Source: Devosia sp. 66-14 (GTDB lineage: Bacteria; Pseudomonadota; Alphaproteobacteria; Rhizobiales; Devosiaceae). From it: a DNA stretch of 52,542 nt. The stretch is taken from assembly GCA_001899085.1 (NCBI GenBank), contig MKVB01000001.1:336311-388852 (forward strand), written 5' to 3'. The notes under the pieces were generated by a model. That model searched no databases, was not told the origin of the DNA, and saw only the letters and a program-made list of their open reading frames with translations. The translations under genes were made by a program, and so were the position numbers. Shown piece by piece: positions 19,302 to 29,215 of this stretch (the first letter of the stretch is position 1; each line of letters starts with the position of its first letter).

Positions 19302-20288
19302 TCAGTCCTGTTCGGGATCCTGATCCTGCACATCGTAGCGGTCGGCATCGAAGCCGAGCACGTCGAATGTCGCCTGCATATGCGGTGGCAGCGGTGCCGA
19401 GACGTCGAGGATCTGGCCGTTGCGCAGCGGCAGCCGGATGCGTCGGGCATGCAGGTGCAGGCCCTTCGAAATCTCGTCCGGCGGCGTCCAGTTCTCGATG
19501 TTGAAGTAGCGCGGATCACCCATGATCGGGTTGTGCAGTTGCGCCATGTGGACGCGCAACTGGTGCGTCCGTCCGGTCACCGGCTTCAGCGTCACCCAGG
19601 CAAAGCGCCGCGCCGCGGTGTCGGTGGTCGAATAATAGCTCATCGAATGCTGCGCGCCGGGGGTCCCCTGCGGCACCACAACCATCTGTTCGCCGTCGGT
19701 GGTCGCCTGCTTGGCGAGGAAGCACGAGATCGAACCCTGCTTGGGGTGCGGATTGCCCCACACCACCGCCCAGTAGATCTTGCGCGCCTGTCGCGAGGCG
19801 AACACCTCGCCGAAATGCGCTGCCGCCGCCTTGGTCTTGGCGACGACGAGGCAGCCTGAGGTGTCGCGATCGAGCCGGTGGACCAGCCGGGGCGCTTCAC
19901 CCTTCTTGTTGGGCAGGCTCTTCAACAGCCCATCCATGTGCCGCTTGGTCCCCGAGCCGCCCTGCGAGGCGAGCCCATGCGGCTTGTTGAAGACGTAAAG
20001 CTCGTCGTCCTCGTAGAGGATGATGTCCCTGAGGAAGTCGGCGTCCCTCGAATTGATCTCGCCTTCGGCGCGCTCCGGCGCCGCCTCGATCGGCGGCACG
20101 CGGACCACCTGCCCCGCCGCGAGGCGGGCATTGGCCTTCACCCGGCCGCTGTCGACGCGGATCTGGCCGGAGCGCAGCAGTTTCTGCAGGTGGCCGAAGG
20201 TGACCTGCGGAAAATGCGTCGCGAACCAGCGGTCGAGGCGCATGCCGTCCTCGTCGCGGGCCACGACCTGTTGCCGGACGCCGCTCAT
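19302..20288 (-). CDS. rluC: ribosomal large-subunit pseudouridine synthase, RluC/RluD family
   Basis: Isomerises specific uridines of 23S rRNA. An N-terminal S4 RNA-binding domain (residues 1-70, RLDRWFATHFPQVTFGHLQKLLRSGQIRVD pattern) precedes the catalytic domain with HRLDRDTSG (catalytic Asp140) and RTHQLRVHMAQLHNPIMGDPRY. At 328 residues it is normal for the family; RluC rather than RluD is judged from overall resemblance and the neighbourhood. ATG 20288 overlaps the crcB stop (ATGA); earlier codons would extend it into crcB. The C-terminal tail is acidic. Confidence 0.92.
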   Translation of the reverse strand: MSGVRQQVVARDEDGMRLDRWFATHFPQVTFGHLQKLLRSGQIRVDSGRVKANARLAAGQVVRVPPIEAAPERAEGEINSRDADFLRDIILYEDDELYVFNKPHGLASQGGSGTKRHMDGLLKSLPNKKGEAPRLVHRLDRDTSGCLVVAKTKAAAAHFGEVFASRQARKIYWAVVWGNPHPKQGSISCFLAKQATTDGEQMVVVPQGTPGAQHSMSYYSTTDTAARRFAWVTLKPVTGRTHQLRVHMAQLHNPIMGDPRYFNIENWTPPDEISKGLHLHARRIRLPLRNGQILDVSAPLPPHMQATFDVLGFDADRYDVQDQDPEQD

Positions 20289-20662
20289 GCGATCACCCGC
20301 ATGGCCAGCATGCCCATCCACAGCCCGGCGAGCGACAGCAGCACCGAGCCGACGATGTAGATGGCGGCGAGCAGGATGTCGCCACGCTCGATCAGCGTGA
20401 TGGCGTCGAGCGAGAAGCTCGAGAACGTGGTGAAGCCCCCGAAAATGCCGACGGCGACGAACAGCCGGATCTCGTTCTGGTACTGCGGCGTGGTCTTGGC
20501 GAGGACCCCGACCAGGACGCCCATGGCGATCGAACCCACGATGTTGATGAGGAACGTCGCTATCGGGAAGCCGTTGGGCAGGCCGCCGATCCAGTTCTGT
20601 GCGCCAAAGCGCGCCAGGGCGCCGAGCGCGCCTCCGATTCCGACGAGAAGATAAGCTTGCAT
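20285..20662 (-). CDS. crcB: fluoride ion channel CrcB/Fluc
   Basis: 125-residue inner-membrane protein that lets toxic fluoride leave the cell, acting as an antiparallel dimer. Four membrane helices are seen. Family signatures are GGALGALARFGAQNW near the start, FLINIVGSIAMGV with the pore Asn, and GGFTTFSSFS containing the fluoride-coordinating Phe residues. It is first in the run crcB-rluC. I looked for a fluoride riboswitch upstream and did not see its conserved pattern. Confidence 0.95.
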   Translation of the reverse strand: MQAYLLVGIGGALGALARFGAQNWIGGLPNGFPIATFLINIVGSIAMGVLVGVLAKTTPQYQNEIRLFVAVGIFGGFTTFSSFSLDAITLIERGDILLAAIYIVGSVLLSLAGLWMGMLAMRVIA

Positions 20663-20703
20663 GGGCTGACTTCTACGAGCAGTGCCCGCGGAAGACCAGC
20701 CCT

Positions 20704-20729
20704 ATCCTCCCCGCCACGCGGGGGAGGAT
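20704..20729. repeat. GC-rich inverted repeat between flotillin and crcB genes
   Basis: ATCCTCCCC (20704-20712) pairs with GGGGAGGAT (20721-20729) around GCCACGCG. It lies between the start of crcB and the stop of the flotillin gene, both on the minus strand. The composition matches the CCTCCCC palindromes at 16200 and 48888. It could be a transcription barrier or a short form of that element. Confidence 0.6.
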
Positions 20730-20763
20730 CATCGGCACTCTGCCCGCCCTGCAGGCTTCGCCG

Positions 20764-22401
20764 CTACCTGGCGGCCGCCTCTTCATCGTCCGCGTCGTCT
20801 ATCTCCAGCGCCGGCGCCACGGCTGACGAGACGAGGCCGTTGAGCGAGCCGCCCTTCAGGCCGAGCTCGGCCAGCAGCGCATCGATCAGCGGAGCCTGGC
20901 TGCGGTAACGCAGCGCCGCATCGACCGCCTGGTCGGCGATCCCGCCTCCGGCATGGCCGTTCAACCCATGGCCGCCTGAGCCGCCGCCCGACAGCCCGTC
21001 GACATGCAGGATCTTGATGCCGTCGATGTTCTCCATCGGCTTCACCGATTCCGCGATGATCGAAGGCAGCGCCTCGATCAGCGCCATGCGGATGTTCATG
21101 GCGATCTGCTCGGGCGACAGCCGGTTGGCAGCCTCGTTGAGCTTCTGCTTGCCCTCGGCCTCCACGGCATAGGTCACCTCGGTGGCGGCCGCCTTCAGCT
21201 TGGCGGCCTCGGCCTCGCCCTGGGCCAGCGTACGGGCGGCCTCGGCGCGGTTCTTGGCCGCCTGCTTCTCGGCGTCGGACGACACCACGATGTTGATCGA
21301 TGCCTTCTGCGCTTCCTGCTCGGCTTCGATCAGCTGGATGCGCTTGGTGCGCTCGGCAATCTCGGTGAGGCGGGCCGTCTCCACCTCTTCTGCCGCCTTG
21401 GCCGCGAGCGCCCGCGCCGCGTCGGCCTTGGCCTCCGCCTTCGACTGTTCCTCGGACTTGGCGGCAATGGCCGTGGCGCTGATCTGCTCGGACAGGGCGA
21501 TGGCCTGGTCGGCCTTGATCGCAGCTTCCTTCACCTGCTGGCGTGACAGCGTACGGGCCGCCTCGGCTTCGGTGGCGCGCTGCGCCCTGAGGCTCTCGAT
21601 TTCGGCGTTCTGCTGGTCGACGCGGATAGCGAGTTCGCGCTCGTTGTTGAGGCGCGCATACTCGGTGTCACGGGTGATGGTGAACTGCTCCTGCTGCGCC
21701 TCGAGGTTCTTCCTCGCGATCGCCACCTGCGTGTTCTGTTCGATGTCGTTGCGGGTCTTGCGCCGATCCTCGATCGATTGGGTCATCTTGGTCAGACCCT
21801 CGGCGTCGAACACGTTGTTGGGGTTGAAGAACTCCCGGTTGGTCTGGTCGAGGCCGGTGAGCGACACGGACTCGAGTTCGAGACCGTTCTTCAGGATGTC
21901 CTCGGAAACCGCGGCCTGCACCTTCTGGACGAAGTTGACCCGCTGCTCATGCAGCTCTTCCATCGCCATCTCGGCGGCGACGGCGCGCAGCGCATCGACG
22001 AACTTGCCTTCCACCAGTTCCTTCAGCGCCTGCGGCTCCATGGTGCGGCGGCCGAGCGTCTGGGCGGCATCGGCGATCGCCTCGGCGGTGGGTTGCACGC
22101 GCACATAGAATTCCGCCTGCACGTCGACGCGCATGCGATCCTTGGTGATGAGCGCCTGTTCGGCGGTACGCACCACTTCGAGCCGCAGGGTGTTCATGTT
22201 GACCGGGATGGTCTCATGCAGCACCGGCAGCACCAGGGCGCCGCCGTTCATGATCACCTTCTGCCCGCCGAAGCCGGTGCGGACGAAAGACACTTCCTTG
22301 CTGGCCCGGCGATAGAGCCGCGCGATGATCATGCCGATCACGAAGATCGCGATGATGATGATGGCGGCCAAGATCAGGGTCGAAATGAGCTGGTCGTACA
22401 T
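20764..22401 (-). CDS. flotillin-family inner-membrane protein (YqiK-like)
   Basis: 545 residues: one N-terminal membrane anchor (about 5-27), an SPFH/band-7 domain (about 30-200) with SFVRTGFGGQKVIMNGGALVLPV, then a long Ala/Glu/Lys/Arg-rich coiled coil (about 215-430) and a C-terminal domain ending in a Gly-rich and acidic tail. Flotillins build large cage-like rings in ordered membrane domains. Its partner is the YqiJ protein encoded seven bases upstream; this yqiJ-yqiK pairing is conserved in many bacteria. Start ATG 22401. Confidence 0.92.
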   Translation of the reverse strand: MYDQLISTLILAAIIIIAIFVIGMIIARLYRRASKEVSFVRTGFGGQKVIMNGGALVLPVLHETIPVNMNTLRLEVVRTAEQALITKDRMRVDVQAEFYVRVQPTAEAIADAAQTLGRRTMEPQALKELVEGKFVDALRAVAAEMAMEELHEQRVNFVQKVQAAVSEDILKNGLELESVSLTGLDQTNREFFNPNNVFDAEGLTKMTQSIEDRRKTRNDIEQNTQVAIARKNLEAQQEQFTITRDTEYARLNNERELAIRVDQQNAEIESLRAQRATEAEAARTLSRQQVKEAAIKADQAIALSEQISATAIAAKSEEQSKAEAKADAARALAAKAAEEVETARLTEIAERTKRIQLIEAEQEAQKASINIVVSSDAEKQAAKNRAEAARTLAQGEAEAAKLKAAATEVTYAVEAEGKQKLNEAANRLSPEQIAMNIRMALIEALPSIIAESVKPMENIDGIKILHVDGLSGGGSGGHGLNGHAGGGIADQAVDAALRYRSQAPLIDALLAELGLKGGSLNGLVSSAVAPALEIDDADDEEAAAR

Positions 22402-22407
22402 GCGTGG

Positions 22408-23067
22408 CTATTCCTGTGGCGGGGTAAGGCGGGTGATGGCGCGATAGATGTTCTTGTCGCGGCCGACGAGGAAGACCCGGTCGCCGGCGCTGTAGCTCAT
22501 GCCGGCTTCGCCCGGCTCGAGCAGGATGTAATGGGTGCGGCCACGCAGGTCCGTGGTCTTGGCCTCGGCCGGCTGGCCCTGTTTCGCCTCGCCGCGAATG
22601 ATGGTGGCATAGCTGCCCACCAGTTCGGAGCGGCTGGCCGCCTCTGACTGGTCCCTCGGGAAGATGTCGCCGAGCCAGCGCCCGAGATGGCGCGTCGCAT
22701 AGCTGGCGCCGATCAGTGCCGGGACCGCGGCGAGCCACGGGTTGAGAGCGCTGCCGATGGCGCCGCTCGCCGCCCATTGCACCACGTAGCCGCTGAGCCC
22801 GAAGCCGGTGAGGAAGATCACCAGCAGCGCCAGGAACGGCAGCCGCCCGACCGAGAACCAGCTGAGGACATGTGAGAGCGGGCCGACTTCCGCTCCGCTG
22901 AGTTCCGGCGCCTCGAGGTCGGGAACATCGACGCCGGGAAGTGCCGCTTCGATCGAGGCAGAGGGTGAAAATCCGATGAGGAGCGATAGCAACTCAATTA
23001 CGCCGATCGCCAGCATGACGATCAATGCAACGGTGAACGGTGCGAACTCCGGCGTGAACAGTTCTAT
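22408..23067 (-). CDS. YqiJ-family (NfeD-like) membrane protein, probable AUA start
   Basis: Partner of the flotillin: membrane helices near the N-terminus (about 15-35), about 75-95 and about 100-120, then an OB-fold domain (about 150-215). The first in-frame standard start is TTG 23025, but the 14 codons before it (ELFTPEFAPFTVA after the first codon) match the expected YqiJ N-terminus, which leads directly into the first membrane helix. Those codons begin with ATA at 23067, preceded by GGGGAGGGG at ideal spacing, and an in-frame stop lies shortly upstream. So translation probably begins at AUA (or CTG 23061), giving about 219 residues. A base error turning ATG into ATA is the simple alternative. 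Confidence 0.85.
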   Translation of the reverse strand: MELFTPEFAPFTVALIVMLAIGVIELLSLLIGFSPSASIEAALPGVDVPDLEAPELSGAEVGPLSHVLSWFSVGRLPFLALLVIFLTGFGLSGYVVQWAASGAIGSALNPWLAAVPALIGASYATRHLGRWLGDIFPRDQSEAASRSELVGSYATIIRGEAKQGQPAEAKTTDLRGRTHYILLEPGEAGMSYSAGDRVFLVGRDKNIYRAITRLTPPQE

Positions 23068-23231
23068 CTTGCCCCTCCCCTTATCCCTTCAGGTCATATG
23101 GGACTGTTGTGACAGTTTTCCATAGCACGCAAGGACTTCGGGGCGCGGAATCTCAATATGGCTGATCTTGGCTGCTCAGCGACCGGCAAACAACGACGCT
23201 TGCACCGGCGACTGCAACGGGGCCGAAACGG

Positions 23232-24547
23232 TTAGTTGTCGCCCTCTTCCTCGCGGCGCTGTTCACGCCGGGCGGACCAGAAGTCGAGGCGCTTGATCAC
23301 CTCGCGCTCGAAGCCGCGCTCGTTCGGCTGGTAGAGCTCGGGGCGGCGGTCGCCGGCCAGCTCGTCGGGAAAGAACTCCTGGCCCGAGAAGGCATCGGGA
23401 TAGTCGTGGTCGTAGCGATAGCCCTTGTTGTAACCGAGCTCCTTCATCAGCTTGGTCGGGGCGTTGAGGATGTGCTTGGGCGGCGCCAGCGAACCGGTCT
23501 GCATCGCCAGCGCCTTGGCCTTGGCGAAGCCGACATGGGCGGCATTCGACTTGGGCGCCGTGGCGACATAGGCGATGGCCTGCGCCATGAACAGTTCGCC
23601 CTCCGGCAGCCCGGTGCGCTCGAAGGCGTTCCAGGCAGTGATCACCTGCACCATGGCCTGCGGATCTGCCATGCCGACATCCTCGGAGGCGGCGCAGGCG
23701 AGGCGGCGGAAAATGGTGTCGGGATGCTCGCCGCCCACCAGCATGCGCTGCGCCCAGTACATCGCCGCCTGCACGTCCGAGCCGCGCAGGCTCTTATGGA
23801 AGCAGCTGAGCAGGTTGTAGTGCTCCTCCTGCCCCTTGTCATAGACCGGCGCGCGCTTCTGCACCGTCTCGGCGAGGCCGGCGACGTCGAGCATCGCATC
23901 TTCCGGCAGCGCGAACAGCTCCTCGGCGAGCCCGATCAGATAGCGCCCGTCGCCATCGGCCATGTCGAGCAGCGCATTGCGCGCTTCGGCGGTGATCGGC
24001 AGCTTCCGGCCGACATGCGTTTCGGCCCGCTCGGCGAGAATGGCGAGGTCGGGTTTTTCGAAGCGGCGCAGGGTGTAGACCTTGGCGCGCGACAGCAGCG
24101 CAGCGACCATCGAGAAGCTGGGGTTCTCCGTCGTCGCGCCGATGAGGATGACCGTACCATCCTCGACATGCGGCAGCAGCGCATCCTGGGTGGTGCGGTT
24201 GAAGCGGTGGAGTTCGTCGACGAACATCACCGTCTGCCGCCCTGCCCCGAGCCGCAGCGCCTTGGCATCGGCGATCACCTTGCGCAGGTCCGCGACCCCG
24301 GAAAGCACCGCGCTCAGTTGCACGAAGTCGAGCCCGACTTCCTTGGCCACCAGCCGGGCGATGGTGGTCTTGCCGACGCCCGGCGGGCCCCACAGGATGA
24401 ACGACGACACCCGCCCGGCCGCCACCATGCGGCCGATCGGACCATTGGGGCCAAGCAGGTGGTCCTGCCCGATGACATCGGCCAGCCGTTGCGGCCTCAG
24501 CGCTTCGGCCAGCGGCCGCGGCGCAGCGTCATCGAACAGCGATAGCA

Positions 24548-24548
<1 letters not shown>
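23232..24548 (-). CDS. rarA: replication-associated recombination protein A (AAA+ ATPase)
   Basis: 438-residue RarA/MgsA, related to clamp loaders, acting at stalled replication forks. After a SLFDDAAPRPLAEALRP start there is Walker A GPPGVGKTT (about 54-62), Walker B VMFVDELHRF, sensor 1 GATTENPSF, an arginine finger region ALLSRAK, and the tetramerisation domain with EDVGMADPQA and CFHKSLRGSD. ATG 24548 overlaps the upstream protease stop (TGATG). The conserved order protease-rarA is common in alphaproteobacteria. Confidence 0.96.
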
Positions 24549-26071
<1,523 letters not shown>

Positions 26072-26177
26072 GGCCATACCTCCGTGCAGCGCCGCACCAT
26101 GATAGCCCGACAAACGCCGTGAATCTGGCGCCTTTTAGGTGCTGGCCTTACCGATTGGTAATCCCCGAATTATGACG

Positions 26178-26267
26178 TTGCCCCCTCGGCCAATCGACCC
26201 TATATGCAGCGCTCGTTTTTGTGCCCGAGGACCCCTCGTACAAGACCTTTGAAAGGTTAGCCGCCCA
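26178..26267 (+). promoter_or_regulatory. promoter and candidate speF-type leader of ornithine decarboxylase
   Basis: TTGCCC (26178-26183), 17 bases, TATATG (26201-26206) is a good promoter. The transcript would start near 26213 and hold two small hairpins, CGAGG-ACC-CCTCG (about 26226-26238) and ACCTT-TGA-AAGGT (26246-26258), up to the ATG at 26268. An RNA motif named speF has been described upstream of alphaproteobacterial ornithine decarboxylase genes; this leader is in the right place. A GTG at 26221 opens a 16-codon frame whose stop overlaps the gene start (ATGA), so a regulatory leader peptide is also possible. I cannot score the RNA model. Confidence 0.65.
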
Positions 26268-27443
26268 ATGACTGAGCCAACCACGGTCTACGCCAACACT
26301 TCGCAGCTGATCGCCAGCGAAGAGCCGGATTTTCCCAGCTTCCTGTTCTCCAAGAAGGAGCTGCACCGGGCGACGAAGGTATTCAAGAAGGGCTTCGATG
26401 GCCTGCTGACCTATGCGGTCAAGTGCAACCCGTCGCCGCACATCATCCGCCAGCTGCACGAAGAAGGCCTCAAGGCCTTCGACGTCGCCTCCAACATGGA
26501 GATGGAGCTGGTGCGCGACCACGCGCCCGGCGCGGCGATGCACTACAACAACCCGATCAAGAACAAGCGCGAGATCGAACGCGCCTATGAGGAGTTCGGG
26601 GTTCGCTCGTTCACCATCGACCACCCGCAGCAGCTCGATCAGCTGGCCGCGGTGGTGTCGCCGTCGCGCGACATCGAGGTGACCACCCGCTTCAAGGCCG
26701 GCAAGGCGCTGAAGTCGTATGATTTCGGCATCAAGTTCGGCGTCATGCAGGACGGCGCCGCGGAGATCGTCAAGCTCGTCGACCAGATGGGATACACCCC
26801 GTCGCTCTGCTTCCACGTCGGATCGCAGTGCGAGGACGTCTACGCCTATGAGCGTCACATCGCGGCAGCCGCCAAGATCGCCGAAGAGAGTGGGATCGAG
26901 CTCAAGCGGCTGAATATCGGCGGTGGCTATCCGGCCCCCTACCCGACCTCCGAAGCGCCGCCGATGGACTACTATTTCGAGACCATCTCGCAGGCGGTGA
27001 AGGACAACTTCGCCGGGTCCAAGCCCGAACTGATCATCGAGCCGGGCCGCGCGCTGGTGACCTCCTCGACGTCGCTGCTGCTGCGGGTGAAGCACCAGCG
27101 CGGCGGCCAGTCGGTCTATCTCAACGACGGCGCCTATGGTTCGCTGATGGAAGTGAAGTTCATGCACTTCACTCCGCCGACCCGCGTCTGGCGCGGCCCG
27201 CGCCTGCACGACAATGACGGGGAATTTTCCGATTTCACCGTCTGGGGCCCGACCTGCGACAGCTACGACGTGCTGCCGCAGATATTCACCCTGCCCTCCG
27301 ACGTGGATGAGGACGACTGGATCGAGTTCGGCCTGATGGGTGCCTATACCCAGGCCTCGCTGACCCCGTTCAATGGCTTCTGGCGCCGCGACCAGTACTG
27401 GGTGGACGAGGTCTATACCGGCAAGGACATGCAGCCGGAGTAA
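26268..27443 (+). CDS. ornithine decarboxylase, alanine-racemase fold (type III PLP enzyme)
   Basis: Makes putrescine from ornithine (possibly also cadaverine from lysine). The 391-residue protein is a eukaryotic-like fold III decarboxylase: Lys52 in YAVKCNP binds PLP, HVGSQ (His183) stacks on the ring, GGGYP binds phosphate, EPGR (258-261) contacts PLP, and the catalytic Cys330 is in WGPTCDSYDV near the C-terminus. It has its own promoter and leader upstream and an intrinsic terminator downstream, so it is a single-gene unit probably controlled by polyamines or ornithine. Confidence 0.94.
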   Translation: MTEPTTVYANTSQLIASEEPDFPSFLFSKKELHRATKVFKKGFDGLLTYAVKCNPSPHIIRQLHEEGLKAFDVASNMEMELVRDHAPGAAMHYNNPIKNKREIERAYEEFGVRSFTIDHPQQLDQLAAVVSPSRDIEVTTRFKAGKALKSYDFGIKFGVMQDGAAEIVKLVDQMGYTPSLCFHVGSQCEDVYAYERHIAAAAKIAEESGIELKRLNIGGGYPAPYPTSEAPPMDYYFETISQAVKDNFAGSKPELIIEPGRALVTSSTSLLLRVKHQRGGQSVYLNDGAYGSLMEVKFMHFTPPTRVWRGPRLHDNDGEFSDFTVWGPTCDSYDVLPQIFTLPSDVDEDDWIEFGLMGAYTQASLTPFNGFWRRDQYWVDEVYTGKDMQPE

Positions 27444-27463
27444 ATAACGGTCCATCAGAGTTG

Positions 27464-27496
27464 GGCCCGGTAAGCGCCAGCCTGCCGGGCTTTTTG
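27464..27496 (+). terminator. intrinsic terminator of ornithine decarboxylase
   Basis: GCCCGG (27465-27470) pairs with CCGGGC (27485-27490) and is followed directly by TTTTTGTT. Confidence 0.85.
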
Positions 27497-27618
27497 TTGC
27501 CGTCCGGACAACGCCGTACCGGTGAGGGTCGGCCACCCGCGAGGCGCTGCACGCCCCCCTATCCTCTGTCCCCCATCAGGCATATCCTCAGCTCAACAAC
27601 CCAAGCGAGGTGGCGAAG

Positions 27619-27777
27619 ATGCCGGGTGGGGTGGTGTTGGGACTGGTGGTGCTGCTGGGCTTTGTAGCCTGGGGCGGGGTGCTGTTCTGGCGCGGACGCG
27701 TCGTCGATCGTGCGGCCGAGCACGCCGGGCGGCACGAAACGCGCGCCGAGCGACGGCGCCTGCATCACAAGGGATGA
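27619..27777 (+). CDS. 52-residue single-pass membrane protein, twin 1
   Basis: Starts with MPGGVVLGLVVLLGFVAWGG, a single membrane helix, then FWRGR and a basic, His-containing tail ending RRRLHHKG. GAGG lies nine bases before the ATG. The next gene overlaps its stop (ATGA) and encodes a relative: both share GVVL, FVAWG/LAAWG and LFWRGR. So the pair arose by tandem duplication. No family is recognised. The gene was found by reading the frame; it is short but supported by the duplication and coupling. Confidence 0.7.
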   Translation: MPGGVVLGLVVLLGFVAWGGVLFWRGRVVDRAAEHAGRHETRAERRRLHHKG

Positions 27778-27950
27778 GTGTCCCGCCAGGGGTGGTGCTG
27801 GCTGCTGCCGTGCTCGTCGGGCTTGCCGCGTGGGGCATCGCGCTGTTCTGGCGAGGTCGCGCGAAGGAACGCGCAACCGAGGCGTCCTCGCACTATGAGA
27901 GCGAGGCTGGCTTCCTCGGCTCGCAGGATTCGACGCCGCACAACGACTAA
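27774..27950 (+). CDS. 58-residue single-pass membrane protein, twin 2
   Basis: Starts at an ATG overlapping the stop of its twin. MSVPPGVVLAAAVLVGLAAW forms one membrane helix, followed by LFWRGRAKERATE. The tail differs from the twin: acidic and Ser-rich rather than basic (SHYESEAGFLGSQDSTPHND). Opposite tail charges suggest the two could form a mixed complex. The stop codon overlaps, on the other strand, the stop of glutathione peroxidase. Confidence 0.7.
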   Translation: MSVPPGVVLAAAVLVGLAAWGIALFWRGRAKERATEASSHYESEAGFLGSQDSTPHND

Positions 27951-28426
27951 AGCAGCTTCTCGATCGCCGGAGCGATATCCGCTGGTTCAGTGGTCGATGC
28001 GAACCGCTGCACCCGCGTGCCGCTGCGGTCGACGAGGAACTTGGTGAAGTTCCACGGGATCAGTTGCACGCCGAGCAGGCCGGGCGCCTTGCGGCGCAAC
28101 CATTGGTAGAGCGGCAATGCCCCGCGGCCGTTCACCAGCACCTTGCCGAAGATCGGAAACGTGACGTTGTAGTTGAGGTCGCAGAACGCCGCGATCTCTG
28201 CTTCGGTCCCGGGTTCCTGTTCGCCGAACTGATTGCAGGGGAAACCTAGGATGACGAGGCCGCGGTCGTTGTAGGTTTCGTAGAGCTTCTCAAGCCCGGC
28301 ATATTGCGGGGTGAAGCCGCACTTGCTGGCGACATTCACCACCAGCACGACCTTGTCGCGATAGTCAGCCAGCGACTGCTGCTTGCCGCCAAGCAGCGGG
28401 GCGGAAAAATCATAAAGTGAGGTCAA
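27947..28426 (-). CDS. glutathione peroxidase family protein (cysteine type)
   Basis: 159-residue thiol peroxidase reducing hydrogen or organic peroxides, probably with thioredoxin as reductant as in most bacterial members. The active Cys36 is in NVASKCGFTPQY, the partner residues in FPCNQFGEQEPG and IPWNFTKFLVD. Start: homology begins at a TTG (28426) with CCGGAG nine bases upstream, giving the family's usual length; ATGs further upstream add about 18 unconserved residues. It converges with the twin membrane genes, their stops overlapping. Confidence 0.93.
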   Translation of the reverse strand: MTSLYDFSAPLLGGKQQSLADYRDKVVLVVNVASKCGFTPQYAGLEKLYETYNDRGLVILGFPCNQFGEQEPGTEAEIAAFCDLNYNVTFPIFGKVLVNGRGALPLYQWLRRKAPGLLGVQLIPWNFTKFLVDRSGTRVQRFASTTEPADIAPAIEKLL

Positions 28427-28515
28427 GGCAATAGCTCCGGTCAGGGCAACATCCCTGCCCTCAACCCATAGCTGCATCATGCGGCCGGGCTTTTCAAGCA
28501 ACAGGCATGTGACTG

Positions 28516-29181
28516 TCAGGCCGGTGGGACCTGACACATGATGGCCAGCAGCCGCCCTTCATTGTCGGCGAAGAAGGCCATCCATTCCTCGGTGCCGTCG
28601 GCGTGACGGTGGATCATGTGCGGCGCCGCCTTGAACACCGCCCCCCGCTGCTGCAGCTCGCGATGCGCGGCGTGGATGTCGGGGACGCGGAAATAGATGA
28701 CATAGTCGTCCGCCTCGGCTTTCTCGCCGGCGCTCAGCATCAGCCTGGTGCCGCCGCAATCGAAGAAGGCCAGGTTGCCGAAGGTGTAGAGGTGCGGCAG
28801 CTGCAGCACGTCCCGGTACCACGCTTCCGCCGCCTGGATGTCGCGCACCGACCGCGCCAGTTGCCCGATGGTGCCCCAGCGAAGCGCGTTGCGCTCCGAA
28901 ACCTCACCTGCAGCCGACATGTCGTTTCCCCTCTGCTTCCATTGCCCCAGGGCACTCGCCTGAGGCACGCCATCCCACTGCCGCAGGGCGCGGCGGTCGG
29001 CGAAACCCAGCTTGCCCAGGATATTGCCGACATGGAACTTCACCGCGTCGCTGCTGATGCCGAGCCGCTTCGAGATCGTCCGATCGCTGCCGCCGTGGCG
29101 AATGGCATTGGCGATCCGCCATTCGGCGGGCGTCAGGCTGTCGGCATAGGGCGGTCGGCCGCGCGACCTCGTTGCGCTCAT
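28516..29181 (-). CDS. LuxR-type HTH fused to a VOC (glyoxalase-fold) domain
   Basis: 221 residues in two domains. Residues about 10-75 are a LuxR-like helix-turn-helix (LTPAEWRIANAIRHGGSDRTISKRLGISSDAVKFHVGNILGKLGF), and about 105-220 a VOC domain with DIQAAEAWYRDVLQL, YVIYFRVPDIHAAHRE and WMAFFADNEGRLLAIM. Several metal positions of true glyoxalases are not conserved, so the VOC half is more likely a ligand sensor than an enzyme. I recall similar fusions in rhizobia without a studied function. It lies upstream of and codirectional with the peroxidase gene, 89 bases apart, and may sense an electrophile or phenolic. Confidence 0.82.
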   Translation of the reverse strand: MSATRSRGRPPYADSLTPAEWRIANAIRHGGSDRTISKRLGISSDAVKFHVGNILGKLGFADRRALRQWDGVPQASALGQWKQRGNDMSAAGEVSERNALRWGTIGQLARSVRDIQAAEAWYRDVLQLPHLYTFGNLAFFDCGGTRLMLSAGEKAEADDYVIYFRVPDIHAAHRELQQRGAVFKAAPHMIHRHADGTEEWMAFFADNEGRLLAIMCQVPPA

Positions 29182-29215
29182 CCGGGCAAGTTAGCGCAGT
29201 ACGGCGCGAATTTCC

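Noticed and set aside
20663-20763. Fluoride riboswitch upstream of crcB
   Set aside because: The conserved GGNGAUGG and pseudoknot pattern is not visible; only a GC-rich inverted repeat is present.
26204-26260. An 18-codon ATG frame upstream of ornithine decarboxylase as a leader peptide
   Set aside because: Its ATG lies in the predicted -10 box (TATATG) and has no ribosome binding site, so it would not be in the transcript. The GTG frame at 26221 is the better peptide candidate.
28427-28537. Longer N-terminus for glutathione peroxidase from upstream ATGs
   Set aside because: The added residues are not conserved and the TTG at 28426 has both a good ribosome binding site and the expected family length.
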